DNA of 64,000 bases from Actinophytocola oryzae. Its GTDB lineage: Bacteria > Actinomycetota > Actinomycetes > Mycobacteriales > Pseudonocardiaceae. Position numbers and translations under genes: made by a program. The DNA is taken from NCBI RefSeq assembly GCF_004364325.1, contig NZ_SOCP01000004.1, forward strand, positions 310,001 through 374,000, written 5' to 3'. Positions within the stretch are counted from its first letter, which is position 1, and each line of letters opens with the position of its first letter. The notes below the pieces were generated by a model, which did not search any database, was not told the origin of the DNA, and saw nothing but the letters and a program-made list of their open reading frames with translations. Below, one piece after another: positions 1 to 7,230 of this stretch.

Positions 1-2
1 AG

Positions 3-1316
3 ATCGGCAACTCGGTCATGAAGAACCTGATCAACGGCGGCTACGCGGGGGAGATCTACCCGATCAACCCCAAGGCCGACGAGATCCAGGGCCGCAAGGC
101 GTACAGGTCCGTCGCCGACATCCCCGGTGACGTGGACGTCGCGGTGTTCGCGGTGCCCGCCAAGTTCGTGCCGGCGGCGCTGACCGAGTGCGGCGAGAAG
201 GGCGTCACCGCGGTCGTCATGATCCCCTCGGGGTTCGCCGAGACCGGCAACCAGGAGCTGCAGGACGAGATCGTCGAGATCGCGAACCGCTACAAGGTCA
301 GGATGCTCGGCCCGAACATCTACGGCTACTACTACACGCCGCAGAACCTGTGCGCCACGTTCTGCACGCCGTACGACGTCAAGGGCGGGGTGGCGCTCAC
401 GTCGCAGTCCGGCGGCATCGGCATGGCGATCCTCGGCTTCGCCCGCACCACCAAGATGGGTGTGTCGGCGATCGTCGGGCTCGGCAACAAGTCCGATGTG
501 GACGAGGACGACCTGCTGACGTTCTTCGAGCACGACGACAACACGCAGTGCGTCGCCATGCACCTCGAGGACCTCAAGGACGGCAGGGCGTTCGTCGAGA
601 CCGCCAAGCGGATGACCAGGAAGAAGCCGGTCGTCGTGCTGAAGGCGGGCCGTACCGCGATGGGTGCCCGTGCGGCCAGCTCGCACACGGGTGCGCTCGC
701 GGGCGACGACAAGGTGTACGACGACATCCTCCGCCAGGCCGGCGTGGTGCGGGCGCCCGGCCTCAACGAGATGCTGGAGTACGCGCGCGGGCTGCCGCTG
801 CTGCCCACGCCCCAGGGCGAGAACGTCGTCATCATCACCGGGGCGGGCGGCTCCGGGGTGCTGCTCTCGGACGCGTGTGTCGCGGAGGGACTGTCCCTCA
901 TGGACATACCGCCGGACCTCGACGAGGCGTTCCGCGCGTTCATCCCGCCGTTCGGCGCTGCGGGCAACCCGATCGACATCACGGGTGGCGAACCGCCGTC
1001 GACGTACGAGGCCACGATCCGCCTCGGCCTGGACGACCCGCGCATCCACGCGCTGATCCTGGGCTACTGGCACACGATCGTGACACCGCCGATGGTGTTC
1101 GCCGAGCTGACCGCGAAGGTGGTCAACGAGGCTCGGGCGAGGGGTATCGACAAGCCGGTCGTGGCGTCGCTGGCGGGCGACACCGAGGTCGAGCAGGCGT
1201 GTGACTACCTGTTCGAGCACCGGATCGTCGCGTACCCGTACACAACGGAGCGCCCGGTGGCGGTACTGGGCGCGAAGTACCGATGGGCGAGGGCCGCCGG
1301 CCTGATCGGCGGCTAG
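3..1316 (+). CDS. NDP-forming acyl-CoA synthetase, alpha subunit (5' end missing)
   Basis: The reading frame is open from the left edge, so the true start lies outside the window; 437 residues are visible. The first part is a CoA-binding Rossmann domain like that of SucD (motif GEIYPINPKADEI), followed by a ligase domain with the phospho-histidine loop SSHTGALAGDD. In this family an acyl-CoA and NDP plus phosphate are interconverted with the free acid and NTP through that histidine. No ATP-grasp (beta) domain follows before the stop, so the beta subunit must be a separate gene, probably upstream. A strong hairpin follows the stop. The substrate cannot be told from sequence; acetate or another small acid is possible. 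Confidence 0.85.
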   Translation: MGNSVMKNLINGGYAGEIYPINPKADEIQGRKAYRSVADIPGDVDVAVFAVPAKFVPAALTECGEKGVTAVVMIPSGFAETGNQELQDEIVEIANRYKVRMLGPNIYGYYYTPQNLCATFCTPYDVKGGVALTSQSGGIGMAILGFARTTKMGVSAIVGLGNKSDVDEDDLLTFFEHDDNTQCVAMHLEDLKDGRAFVETAKRMTRKKPVVVLKAGRTAMGARAASSHTGALAGDDKVYDDILRQAGVVRAPGLNEMLEYARGLPLLPTPQGENVVIITGAGGSGVLLSDACVAEGLSLMDIPPDLDEAFRAFIPPFGAAGNPIDITGGEPPSTYEATIRLGLDDPRIHALILGYWHTIVTPPMVFAELTAKVVNEARARGIDKPVVASLAGDTEVEQACDYLFEHRIVAYPYTTERPVAVLGAKYRWARAAGLIGG

Positions 1317-1328
1317 CCACAAGGGTTT

Positions 1329-1358
1329 GGCCGCCGCCCGCTGAAACGGGCGGCGGCC
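1329..1358 (+). terminator. Intrinsic-type terminator hairpin
   Basis: A perfect 12-bp stem, GGCCGCCGCCCG with its complement and a 6-base loop CTGAAA, begins 13 bases after the stop of the acyl-CoA synthetase gene. There is no long U tract, as is usual in actinomycetes. Confidence 0.7.
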
Positions 1359-1427
1359 GAAGGGCCGGCCAGATTGACCGACCCGTAGTTGATGGGTGAA
1401 AGAGCAGGGGTCAACAGGCAGGCGGTA

Positions 1428-1474
1428 GAGACGCGTCTCCGGAGGACGCGGTGTGGAGTCCGGAGAGACGTCTC
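1428..1474. promoter_or_regulatory. Pair of GAGACG(CG)TCTC palindromes, possible operator
   Basis: Two perfect palindromes, GAGACGCGTCTC at 1428-1439 and GAGACGTCTC at 1465-1474, lie 24 to 70 bases before the start of the Nramp-like transporter gene. Their shared half-site GAGACG and position suggest a repressor operator with two sites. The regulator is unknown; the hairpin-forming property in RNA is an alternative explanation. Confidence 0.45.
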
Positions 1475-1497
1475 ACAATTCATTCCCTGGAGGTCCA

Positions 1498-3009
1498 ATG
1501 GTGGATTCTCACAACCCCCCGGTCGCGGGGTCAACCGCGGCCGAGGCGACTGTCGGGGCGGGTGAGGAAAGGGTATGGCGGGCCGGTGGGCTCGAGCCGA
1601 TGCCCATTCGCCCGTTACCGGAAGCGCCTCCGTCCATTCACTTGCTGGGCCCGACCGTCTTCCTGCTCGCGCTCGGCGTGGGCATGGGCGAGTCGTACAT
1701 GTGGCCGCGACTGGTTCTCGTATTCGGACCCGAGATCCGGTGGCTGTTCCTCATCGGTGTCACCCTGCAGGCAGTGGTGATGCTCGAGATGGCCCGCTAC
1801 GCGATGGCGACCGGTGAGAGCATCTTCACCGGTGCGGCGCGTGTGTTCAAACCGATAATGTGGTTCTTCTTCGCAACGGCCATTCTCGTCTACATGTGGC
1901 CGGGGCACCTTTCCGCGGGAATGTCGGCCTTCGAACAGCTGACCGGCATACCGTGGGTGATCTCGGCGATCGTCGTCCTGATCCTGGTCGGGATCCTGTT
2001 CAGCCTGGCCAGTGTCATCTACGACGTCGTCGAGAACATCCTCGGGATCCTGATCGGCGTTCTGGTGGTCGGGACCGCGATCATCGCGTCGATCGCGGGC
2101 AGCTGGGCCGATCTCGGCTCGACGCTCGCGGGCATGTTCGCGTTCGGCTACTTCCCGGACGGCATGATGTCCGAGGAGTGGTTCCCGATCGTGGTCGGCT
2201 CGATCGCGTTCGCGGGCCCGTCCGGCATGCAGCAGATGTGGTACACGCTGCACCTGCGTGAGTCGGGCGCGGGCATGGGTGCGCACGTCCCGAAGATCCG
2301 GGGCCTGCGCACGGCGGGCGAGCAGGAGAACATCCCCGCACACGGCTACATGTTCGACACCTCGGACCCGGCCGAGATGGCGAAGTGGAAGGGCTGGCGC
2401 AGGTGGATCACCTTCGACGCCTTCCTGCTGTTCTGGGGCATCACGATGCTGGTGACGATCTCGTTCACCGTGCTGGCGCAGTCGGCGGCGCGGGAGAACC
2501 CGAACGTCAAGGACCTGATCGAGAACGGTGACCGGTCCGCGGCACTGCAGGCCATGTCCGACGCGTTCGCCAGCGCGGGCGGCTCGCTCCTCGGCGGGTT
2601 GTTCTTCTGCTTCATCTCGTTGATCGGCGTGAACGCCACCCTCGGGTTGTTCGACTCGTTCTCCCGGGGCCAGGCCGACATGAGCTACTTCCACTTCCCC
2701 GGTGCGAAGCGGTTCAAGATGTCGCACCTGTACGCGGGGTTCCTGTGGGGTGTCATCACGTTCGGCATCCTGATCCTGCTGTTCGGGCCCGCGGACGGTC
2801 CGGAGGGGATCCTGGACATCCTGGCGTTCCTGTCCACGTTCGCCATGGGTGCCTACTGCGTCGTGTTGTTGCTCGTGAACAACCGGATGCTGCCGAAACC
2901 CATCCGCCCGAAGTGGTGGTCCAACGCGATCATCGGCTTCGGTGCGGTGTTCTACCTGGGCATGCTGTTCTACTGCATGATCAGGTTCGGCGTCGTGGAC
3001 CTCGGATAG
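1498..3009 (+). CDS. Nramp-like integral membrane transporter
   Basis: A 503-residue protein with about ten to eleven hydrophobic helices, resembling the Nramp/APC-fold divalent metal transporter superfamily but not a classical MntH: the DPGN and MPH metal-binding motifs were not seen. The conserved first helix region contains GVGMGESYMWPRL. The ATG at 1498 is chosen because CTGGAGG precedes it by a proper distance; an in-frame ATG at 1453 lacks one. Its gene is followed closely by a small membrane protein gene, likely co-transcribed. The substrate is unknown; in view of the neighbouring acyl-CoA synthetase an organic anion is also possible. Confidence 0.7.
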   Translation: MVDSHNPPVAGSTAAEATVGAGEERVWRAGGLEPMPIRPLPEAPPSIHLLGPTVFLLALGVGMGESYMWPRLVLVFGPEIRWLFLIGVTLQAVVMLEMARYAMATGESIFTGAARVFKPIMWFFFATAILVYMWPGHLSAGMSAFEQLTGIPWVISAIVVLILVGILFSLASVIYDVVENILGILIGVLVVGTAIIASIAGSWADLGSTLAGMFAFGYFPDGMMSEEWFPIVVGSIAFAGPSGMQQMWYTLHLRESGAGMGAHVPKIRGLRTAGEQENIPAHGYMFDTSDPAEMAKWKGWRRWITFDAFLLFWGITMLVTISFTVLAQSAARENPNVKDLIENGDRSAALQAMSDAFASAGGSLLGGLFFCFISLIGVNATLGLFDSFSRGQADMSYFHFPGAKRFKMSHLYAGFLWGVITFGILILLFGPADGPEGILDILAFLSTFAMGAYCVVLLLVNNRMLPKPIRPKWWSNAIIGFGAVFYLGMLFYCMIRFGVVDLG

Positions 3010-3021
3010 GAGATGGAAGCG

Positions 3022-3567
3022 ATGCGCCGTCTGTTCCTGTTGACCCTGCCGGGTCTGGTAGTCGGGTTCATCGCAGGCGTGCTCGCCGGTGGGCTGACCG
3101 CGGTCGTCGGTCAAACCACCGGGGCCGCCGTGGTGGCCGCGCTGTCGCTCGGCGTGCCGCTCGCCCTGCTGGGTGGCGGCTACACGATGCTGCTGATCAA
3201 CAAGAGGGTCCGGCTCGGCGGGTTCGCGCCCGCCGCGCTCTTCTGGTTGATCGGCTTCCCACTGGCCCGGCTGCTGCACGAGGTGGCCGTCAGCTGGTAC
3301 GTCGACGGCAGGCCGACGTTGCCGCCGGACACGCTGGGGTTCCTCGCGTTCCAGGGGATCGTCAGCCTCGGGTTCGCGTTCGGCTTCCTCTGGCTGCACG
3401 AGCGGGTGGCACCACGTTGGTGGAGCCGGCTCGCCATCCACGACCCGAGGGCGCGTGAGGTGTACCTGCGGTACGCCGGCCACGCGCAGGCGATGTTCGA
3501 GGCCAGGGAGCGGCACAGGGCCGCACGGGGTCGAAAGCCGAGGACGGGTACCACCACCCCGCGCTGA
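3022..3567 (+). CDS. Small membrane protein of unknown function
   Basis: A 181-residue protein with a hydrophobic N-terminus (LFLLTLPGLVVGFIAGVLAG) and roughly four transmembrane helices, ending in a basic hydrophilic tail rich in Arg. I do not recognise a family. The ATG at 3022 is preferred over the one at 3013 because AGGAG at 3008-3012 sits nine bases upstream of it and directly touches the earlier ATG. It lies 12 bases after the transporter gene and may be a partner subunit of that transporter. Confidence 0.65.
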   Translation: MRRLFLLTLPGLVVGFIAGVLAGGLTAVVGQTTGAAVVAALSLGVPLALLGGGYTMLLINKRVRLGGFAPAALFWLIGFPLARLLHEVAVSWYVDGRPTLPPDTLGFLAFQGIVSLGFAFGFLWLHERVAPRWWSRLAIHDPRAREVYLRYAGHAQAMFEARERHRAARGRKPRTGTTTPR

Positions 3568-3589
3568 CCCGGATCAGGGAATACTCACT

Positions 3590-3614
3590 GTTGCGTTCGC
3601 GGTTCGAACGCAAC
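3590..3614 (+). terminator. Terminator-like hairpin before the TerC gene
   Basis: Perfect 10-bp arms GTTGCGTTCG and CGAACGCAAC enclose a five-base loop. It lies 23 bases after the small membrane protein gene and 35 bases before the TerC gene, so it can end the upstream transcript or fold in the TerC leader. Confidence 0.5.
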
Positions 3615-3648
3615 GGTGGGTGTCCCCTGCGCGGGTGAAAGGTAGGCG

Positions 3649-4659
3649 ATGAACGTACCTCTCTGGTTATGGCTCGTCACAGCACTGGGTCTGACCGCCA
3701 TCATCTGCGCCGACTTCTACCTCGTGTCGCGCAACCCCCACCATCCGTCGCTCAAGGAGTGTGTCGCCTGGATCGCCGGATATGTCGGGTTGGCGGTCCT
3801 CTTCGGACTCGCCATCCTCGTGTTCGAGGGGCCCCAGTTCGGCGGCGAGCTGTTCGCCGGCTGGATCACCGAGTACTCACTCTCGGTGGACAACCTGTTC
3901 GTGACCATGTTGATCATGGTCAGCTTCGCGGTACGCCGTGAGCACCAGCAGAAGGTGCTGTCGGTCGGCATCGTGATCGCGCTGGTGCTGCGGGTGATCG
4001 TGGTGGCCGTCGGCTCGGCCGCGATCGCCGAGTTCGACTGGCTGTTCTACCTCTTCGGCGCCTTCCTCCTCTACACCGCCGCCCAGCTGGCGATCAGCGG
4101 CGACTCGGACGAGGACGAGGAGTTCAAGGAGAACGTCATGCTCCGCGCGGCGAAGAAGGTGCTGCCCGCGACGGAGAAGTACGACGGCGCGAAGCTCACG
4201 ACGAGGATCGACGGCAAGCGGCTGTTCACGCCGATGCTCATCGTGATGATCGCGATCGGCACGACCAACCTGCTGTTCGCGGTCGACTCGATCCCCGCGA
4301 TCTTCGGGCTGACGAAGGAGCCCTACCTGGTGCTGACGGCCAACGCGTTCGCGCTCATGGGCCTGCGCCAGCTGTACTTCATCATCGGCGGGCTCATCGA
4401 GCGGCTCGTCTACCTGTCGTACGGGCTCGCCGTCGTGCTCGGCTTCATCGGCGTGAAGCTGATCGTGGAGACCCTGCACCACCACGGCGTCTCGTGGGCG
4501 CCGGAGATCCCGATCCTCTGGTCGCTCGGCGCGATCATCGGCACGCTGGTGCTGACCGCGGTGATCAGCCTGTGGAAGGTGCGCCGCGACCAGGCCAGGG
4601 CGCCTGCCGAGGTGACCGAGAAGGAGGAGGAGCCGGTACGGGACGGCGATCCCGCCTGA
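3649..4659 (+). CDS. TerC family integral membrane protein
   Basis: A 336-residue membrane protein with about eight helices. It shows the family hallmarks: EYSLSVDNLFV in the third helix and TTNLLFAVDSIPAIF in a later helix, each with conserved acidic residues in the membrane. TerC proteins are linked to tellurite resistance and, in several bacteria, to manganese export or metal loading of exported proteins. AAAGG precedes the ATG. The C-terminal 25 residues are charged and cytoplasmic. It appears to be a single-gene unit between a hairpin and a run of four hairpins. No yybP-ykoY riboswitch, often found before such genes, was recognised in the short leader. Confidence 0.88.
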   Translation: MNVPLWLWLVTALGLTAIICADFYLVSRNPHHPSLKECVAWIAGYVGLAVLFGLAILVFEGPQFGGELFAGWITEYSLSVDNLFVTMLIMVSFAVRREHQQKVLSVGIVIALVLRVIVVAVGSAAIAEFDWLFYLFGAFLLYTAAQLAISGDSDEDEEFKENVMLRAAKKVLPATEKYDGAKLTTRIDGKRLFTPMLIVMIAIGTTNLLFAVDSIPAIFGLTKEPYLVLTANAFALMGLRQLYFIIGGLIERLVYLSYGLAVVLGFIGVKLIVETLHHHGVSWAPEIPILWSLGAIIGTLVLTAVISLWKVRRDQARAPAEVTEKEEEPVRDGDPA

Positions 4660-4667
4660 GGGAGGCT

Positions 4668-4843
4668 TTCGGCGAGCGGACCGGCTCGCCGAACCGGCAG
4701 GCGGTGGACTGGGCCACACGGACCGCGGCCCAGTCCACCGCCTGTGCCGCTCGCGCCCAGGGCAGAACAAAGGCTCGGGCCGAACGGACCGCGACCCGAG
4801 CCTTGTTCGTGGTGCTGGGCCAAACGGACCGTGGCCCAGCACC
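4668..4843. repeat. Four tandem hairpins sharing a GGACCG loop
   Basis: Four inverted repeats follow one another: 4668-4693 (10-bp stem), 4698-4744 (18-bp perfect stem), 4770-4804 (10-bp stem) and 4811-4843 (11-bp perfect stem). The stems differ in sequence, yet every loop contains GGACCG, and three contain ACGGACCG. The array fills the space between the converging TerC gene and the small-protein gene at 4854. It probably serves as a two-way terminator, but loop conservation with unrelated stems suggests an additional recognised element. Confidence 0.8.
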
Positions 4844-4853
4844 CACTACTGTG

Positions 4854-5024
4854 TCAGACCGCTGCCTTGTCGGCGCGCGGCTGCTCGCGCAGGTAGTCCT
4901 CGACCGCCTGGGTCGAGGCCTGGCGTTGCTTCTCCATCGCGAGCGCGAGCCCCAGGCCGAGCCTGCGGCCGTCCGCCGCGAAACCTCGTGGTGAGTTCGT
5001 GAGCGACCGTAGCCACCTACGCAT
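4854..5024 (-). CDS. Small protein, second copy of a tandem pair
   Basis: A 56-residue protein starting MRRWLRSLTNSPRGF and carrying ADGRRLGLGLALAMEKQRQ followed by VEDYLREQ. A near-perfect ribosome site AGGAGGTGA lies six bases before the ATG, which supports real translation and excludes the longer upstream extension. It is a clear paralogue of the next small gene (5103-5267): the two share W-L-SL near the start, ADGR-LGLGLA-AMEKQR in the middle and VE-YLREQ at the end. The middle is likely an amphipathic helix. Both lie downstream of the GntR gene on the same strand. No known function. Confidence 0.75.
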   Translation of the reverse strand: MRRWLRSLTNSPRGFAADGRRLGLGLALAMEKQRQASTQAVEDYLREQPRADKAAV

Positions 5025-5102
5025 GCGGTTCACCTCCTGAACAAGGGAACGAGTTCCCGTTCGCTTCAACCACGTGGACGGGATTCCCCATTCCGGGGAG
5101 CC

Positions 5103-5267
5103 TTAGACAGAGGCGGGCGTCACACGATCGGTGGACTGCTCACGCAGGTACTTCTCCACCTCGCGGCCGGCCTCCGCGCGCTGCTTCTCCATCGCGGCGG
5201 CCAGCCCGAGACCCAGGGCCCGGCCGTCGGCGTTGAAACCACGCAGTGACAGCAACCAGTTTCGCAT
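5103..5267 (-). CDS. Small protein, first copy of a tandem pair
   Basis: A 54-residue protein beginning MRNWLLSLRGFNADGRALGL, then GLAAAMEKQR and VEKYLREQ. The start is fixed by AGGAGGTGA five bases before the ATG at 5267. It is homologous along its whole length to the 56-residue protein encoded at 4854-5024, from which it is separated by 78 bases. The GntR gene ends 101 bases upstream on the same strand, so co-transcription is possible. The pattern of a short hydrophobic helix followed by a charged helix could fit a small membrane-associated or protein-binding factor; no function is known to me. Confidence 0.75.
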   Translation of the reverse strand: MRNWLLSLRGFNADGRALGLGLAAAMEKQRAEAGREVEKYLREQSTDRVTPASV

Positions 5268-5368
5268 CTACTTCACCTCCTCGCGGGCAGCATCGGTGGA
5301 CCCAGGGTCGCGTCACTGCGGCCGGGGTCGCTCAAGCGGGCGGAACCCGCTGTGGGGAAGGGGAGAGC

Positions 5369-6109
5369 TCAGCCTTTGTTGGGCGTCCTGCGACGGCGGC
5401 GGGCCGGGAGCTCGATGACCTGCTCCTGCTCACCCTCCGCGTCGCGCTGTTCGAGGTAGGACTTCCGCGTCCGCTCGGTGTGTTCCTTCATGATCCGGGC
5501 CGCGGCCTCCGCGTCCCGGTTCTCGATCGCGTCGATCAGCCGCGCGTGCTCCTGCCAGGACTGCTTGCCGCGCTGGCGGGCGATCGGCGTGTAGTACCAG
5601 CGGACCCTGCGGTCGACCTGGGTCGCGAAGTCGAGCAGCACCTTGTTCCCGGACAGCTCGGTCACACAGCGGTGCACGGCCGCGTTGAGGGACACCGCGG
5701 TGTCCACGTCGTCGGCGGCCACCGCGTCCATGCCCTGCTTGTTCAGGTCACGCAGGCGGGCGATGCCCTCCTCGTCGGCGTGGAGCGCGGCGAGGCGCGC
5801 GGACTCGCTCTCGAGCAGCGACCGCACGGCGAGCAGCTCGTCGGCCTCGTCCGGCGTCGGCTGGTGCACGAACGCGCCGTAGCCGGGACGGAGGTCCACC
5901 CAGCCCTCGTTGTTGAGCCACTGGAGCGCCTCGCGCACGGGCTGGCGCGACACACCGAGCATCTGCGCCAGCTCGCTCTCGACGAGGTGCTGGCCCGGAG
6001 CCAGCCGCCGCGAGATGATGAGCTCCTGCATGGCCTGGTAGACGTGCTCACGCAGGGGCACCGGCCGATCGATCCGGCGAGCCGCCAGCTCCTTCGGCAA
6101 CTCCTGCAT
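5369..6109 (-). CDS. GntR family transcriptional regulator (FadR/FCD type)
   Basis: A 246-residue regulator. Residues about 20-90 form the winged helix with the typical VESELAQMLGVSRQPVREAL stretch; residues about 90-230 form the all-helical FCD effector domain, with metal- or acid-binding histidines in AAVHR and QEHARLIDAI. The tail is basic (RRRRRT). GGAG precedes the ATG. FCD regulators mostly respond to small organic acids. A sequence upstream of this gene recurs in the divergent promoter of the MFS carrier and SucC-like genes at 15.5 kb, so it may control the glyoxylate cluster as well as itself. Confidence 0.9.
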   Translation of the reverse strand: MQELPKELAARRIDRPVPLREHVYQAMQELIISRRLAPGQHLVESELAQMLGVSRQPVREALQWLNNEGWVDLRPGYGAFVHQPTPDEADELLAVRSLLESESARLAALHADEEGIARLRDLNKQGMDAVAADDVDTAVSLNAAVHRCVTELSGNKVLLDFATQVDRRVRWYYTPIARQRGKQSWQEHARLIDAIENRDAEAAARIMKEHTERTRKSYLEQRDAEGEQEQVIELPARRRRRTPNKG

Positions 6110-6164
6110 GGTGTCTCCAACGAGGTGGGTTTCGTTCCTGCTGTGTCGCCCAGGATTCCTGTCG

Positions 6165-6183
6165 ACTGCCTACAGCATACAGT
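6165..6183. promoter_or_regulatory. Putative GntR operator in front of its own gene
   Basis: The stretch ACTGCCTACAGCATACAGT lies 56 bases upstream of the GntR start. Its core CAGCATACAGT matches CTGCATACAGT at 15481-15491 in all but one base. FCD-type regulators commonly bind such imperfect A/T-centred palindromes near their own promoter. The assignment is an inference from the recurrence. Confidence 0.45.
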
Positions 6184-6351
6184 TCGCCATGTCCGTTTCG
6201 CGGCACTCGTGAGCGCATTCACAGTCAGTGACCAGGGCCACTGGCCCAATAGATACCCGGTATGAGGTTCAGATCACAACTTCACGCGAGCGTTTCTCGA
6301 GATTGTCAAGTACTCATTCGGATTTGACGGTCATTCGTGAGAAAACTTCAG

Positions 6352-7098
6352 CTATCGCGACGCCATCTCACGGGAGAGGGCCAGCGCCGCGGTACGCACC
6401 GCGGGCGCGAGGCGCTCCAGGTCCAGCCGGTGGGCCGAGCCCGCGATGGACACCGCCGCGATGACCCGCCTGCGGTGGTCGTGGACCGGGGCCGCCACCG
6501 CCACCACGCCCGTCTCCGACTCCTCGCGGTTGATGCCGTAGCCGCGTGCCACGGTCCTCGCGAGGTCCTGCCTGAGCAACCCGGGCATGACGACCGTCCG
6601 CGCCGTGAGGCGGGTCAGGCCGGCGTCGACGACCCGCCGCAGGTACGACGGCGGCCCGAGGGCCAGGAAGACCTTGCCGCTCGCCGTGGCGTGCGCCGGG
6701 AGCCTGCCACCCACCCGCGAGACGATCGGCATCGACCGCCTGCCGGTCACCTTCTCCAGGAAGAGGGTGTCCGTGGCGTCGAAGACCGTCAGGTGGATGT
6801 TCTCGTGGGTGGCCTCGTAGAGGTCCTCCAGGTACGGCAGGGCCGCGTCGCGCAGGCTCCGCTGCCTCGGCACCCGCTGGCCGAGCACGAACAGCGTCAT
6901 GCCCAGCCGGTATCCGCCCTCGGTGCGCTCCAGGCCGCCCCACGACACCAGCTCCGCCACCAGCCGGTGCGCTGTCGGCTTCGGCAGGCCGGTCCGCGCG
7001 GACAGCTGCGCGAGCGTCAGCTCGACGTCCGTCGCGCCGAACGCACCCAGCAGGGACAACCCACGTGCCAGTACCGACTTCGGCGGCGGTTCGGCCAT
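6352..7098 (-). CDS. IclR family transcriptional regulator
   Basis: A 248-residue protein. The N-terminal 65 residues are the winged helix-turn-helix (LTLAQLSARTGLPKPTAHRL); the rest is the IclR effector domain, with THENIHLTVFD, LPAHATASGKVFLA and the GYGINREESETGVVAVAAPV signature. Such proteins sense aromatic or small organic acids and usually control a nearby catabolic operon. It lies downstream of, and on the same strand as, the importer/decarboxylase operon, separated from it by a set of three tandem hairpins, so it probably has its own promoter. The most likely target is that operon. Confidence 0.9.
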   Translation of the reverse strand: MAEPPPKSVLARGLSLLGAFGATDVELTLAQLSARTGLPKPTAHRLVAELVSWGGLERTEGGYRLGMTLFVLGQRVPRQRSLRDAALPYLEDLYEATHENIHLTVFDATDTLFLEKVTGRRSMPIVSRVGGRLPAHATASGKVFLALGPPSYLRRVVDAGLTRLTARTVVMPGLLRQDLARTVARGYGINREESETGVVAVAAPVHDHRRRVIAAVSIAGSAHRLDLERLAPAVRTAALALSREMASR

Positions 7099-7149
7099 GG
7101 TCCGATCATGGCCGCCCCACGACGCGTCGGCAATGGCGGTGCCCCTGGT

Positions 7150-7230
7150 GCACCGAAGGCGTCCTTCGGTGCGCTGGGCGTTACGAAGGCGTCCTTCGGT
7201 GCGCCGGGTGTTATGAAGGCGTCCTTCAGT
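7150..7230. repeat. Three 30-bp tandem repeats, each a GAAGG-CGT-CCTTC hairpin
   Basis: The core CGAAGGCGTCCTTCGGTGC occurs at 7150-7172, 7183-7200 and 7213-7230 with a period of 30 bases; the third copy has two changed bases and overlaps the last codons of the decarboxylase gene. Each copy folds into a stem with a three-base loop. The first has perfect 10-bp arms. The block stands between the decarboxylase and IclR genes and probably works as a transcription terminator or mRNA-end stabiliser. Confidence 0.8.

Noticed and set aside
1615-3516. Open frame of 633 codons on the minus strand
   Set aside because: It lies opposite the Nramp-like and small membrane protein genes, its product is an Arg/Glu/His/Gln-rich low-complexity sequence typical of the antisense of GC-rich genes, and it has no ribosome site.
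3568-3648. yybP-ykoY manganese riboswitch before the TerC gene
   Set aside because: The leader is only about 80 bases, with a simple hairpin; the conserved internal-loop sequences of that riboswitch were not found.
5246-6265. Open frame of 339 codons on the plus strand
   Set aside because: Antisense to the GntR gene, which has clear domains, codon pattern and ribosome site.
7150-7230. Short CRISPR array
   Set aside because: Three repeats with 30-base period but no unique spacers: the whole unit, including the bases between stems, is repeated. No cas genes.
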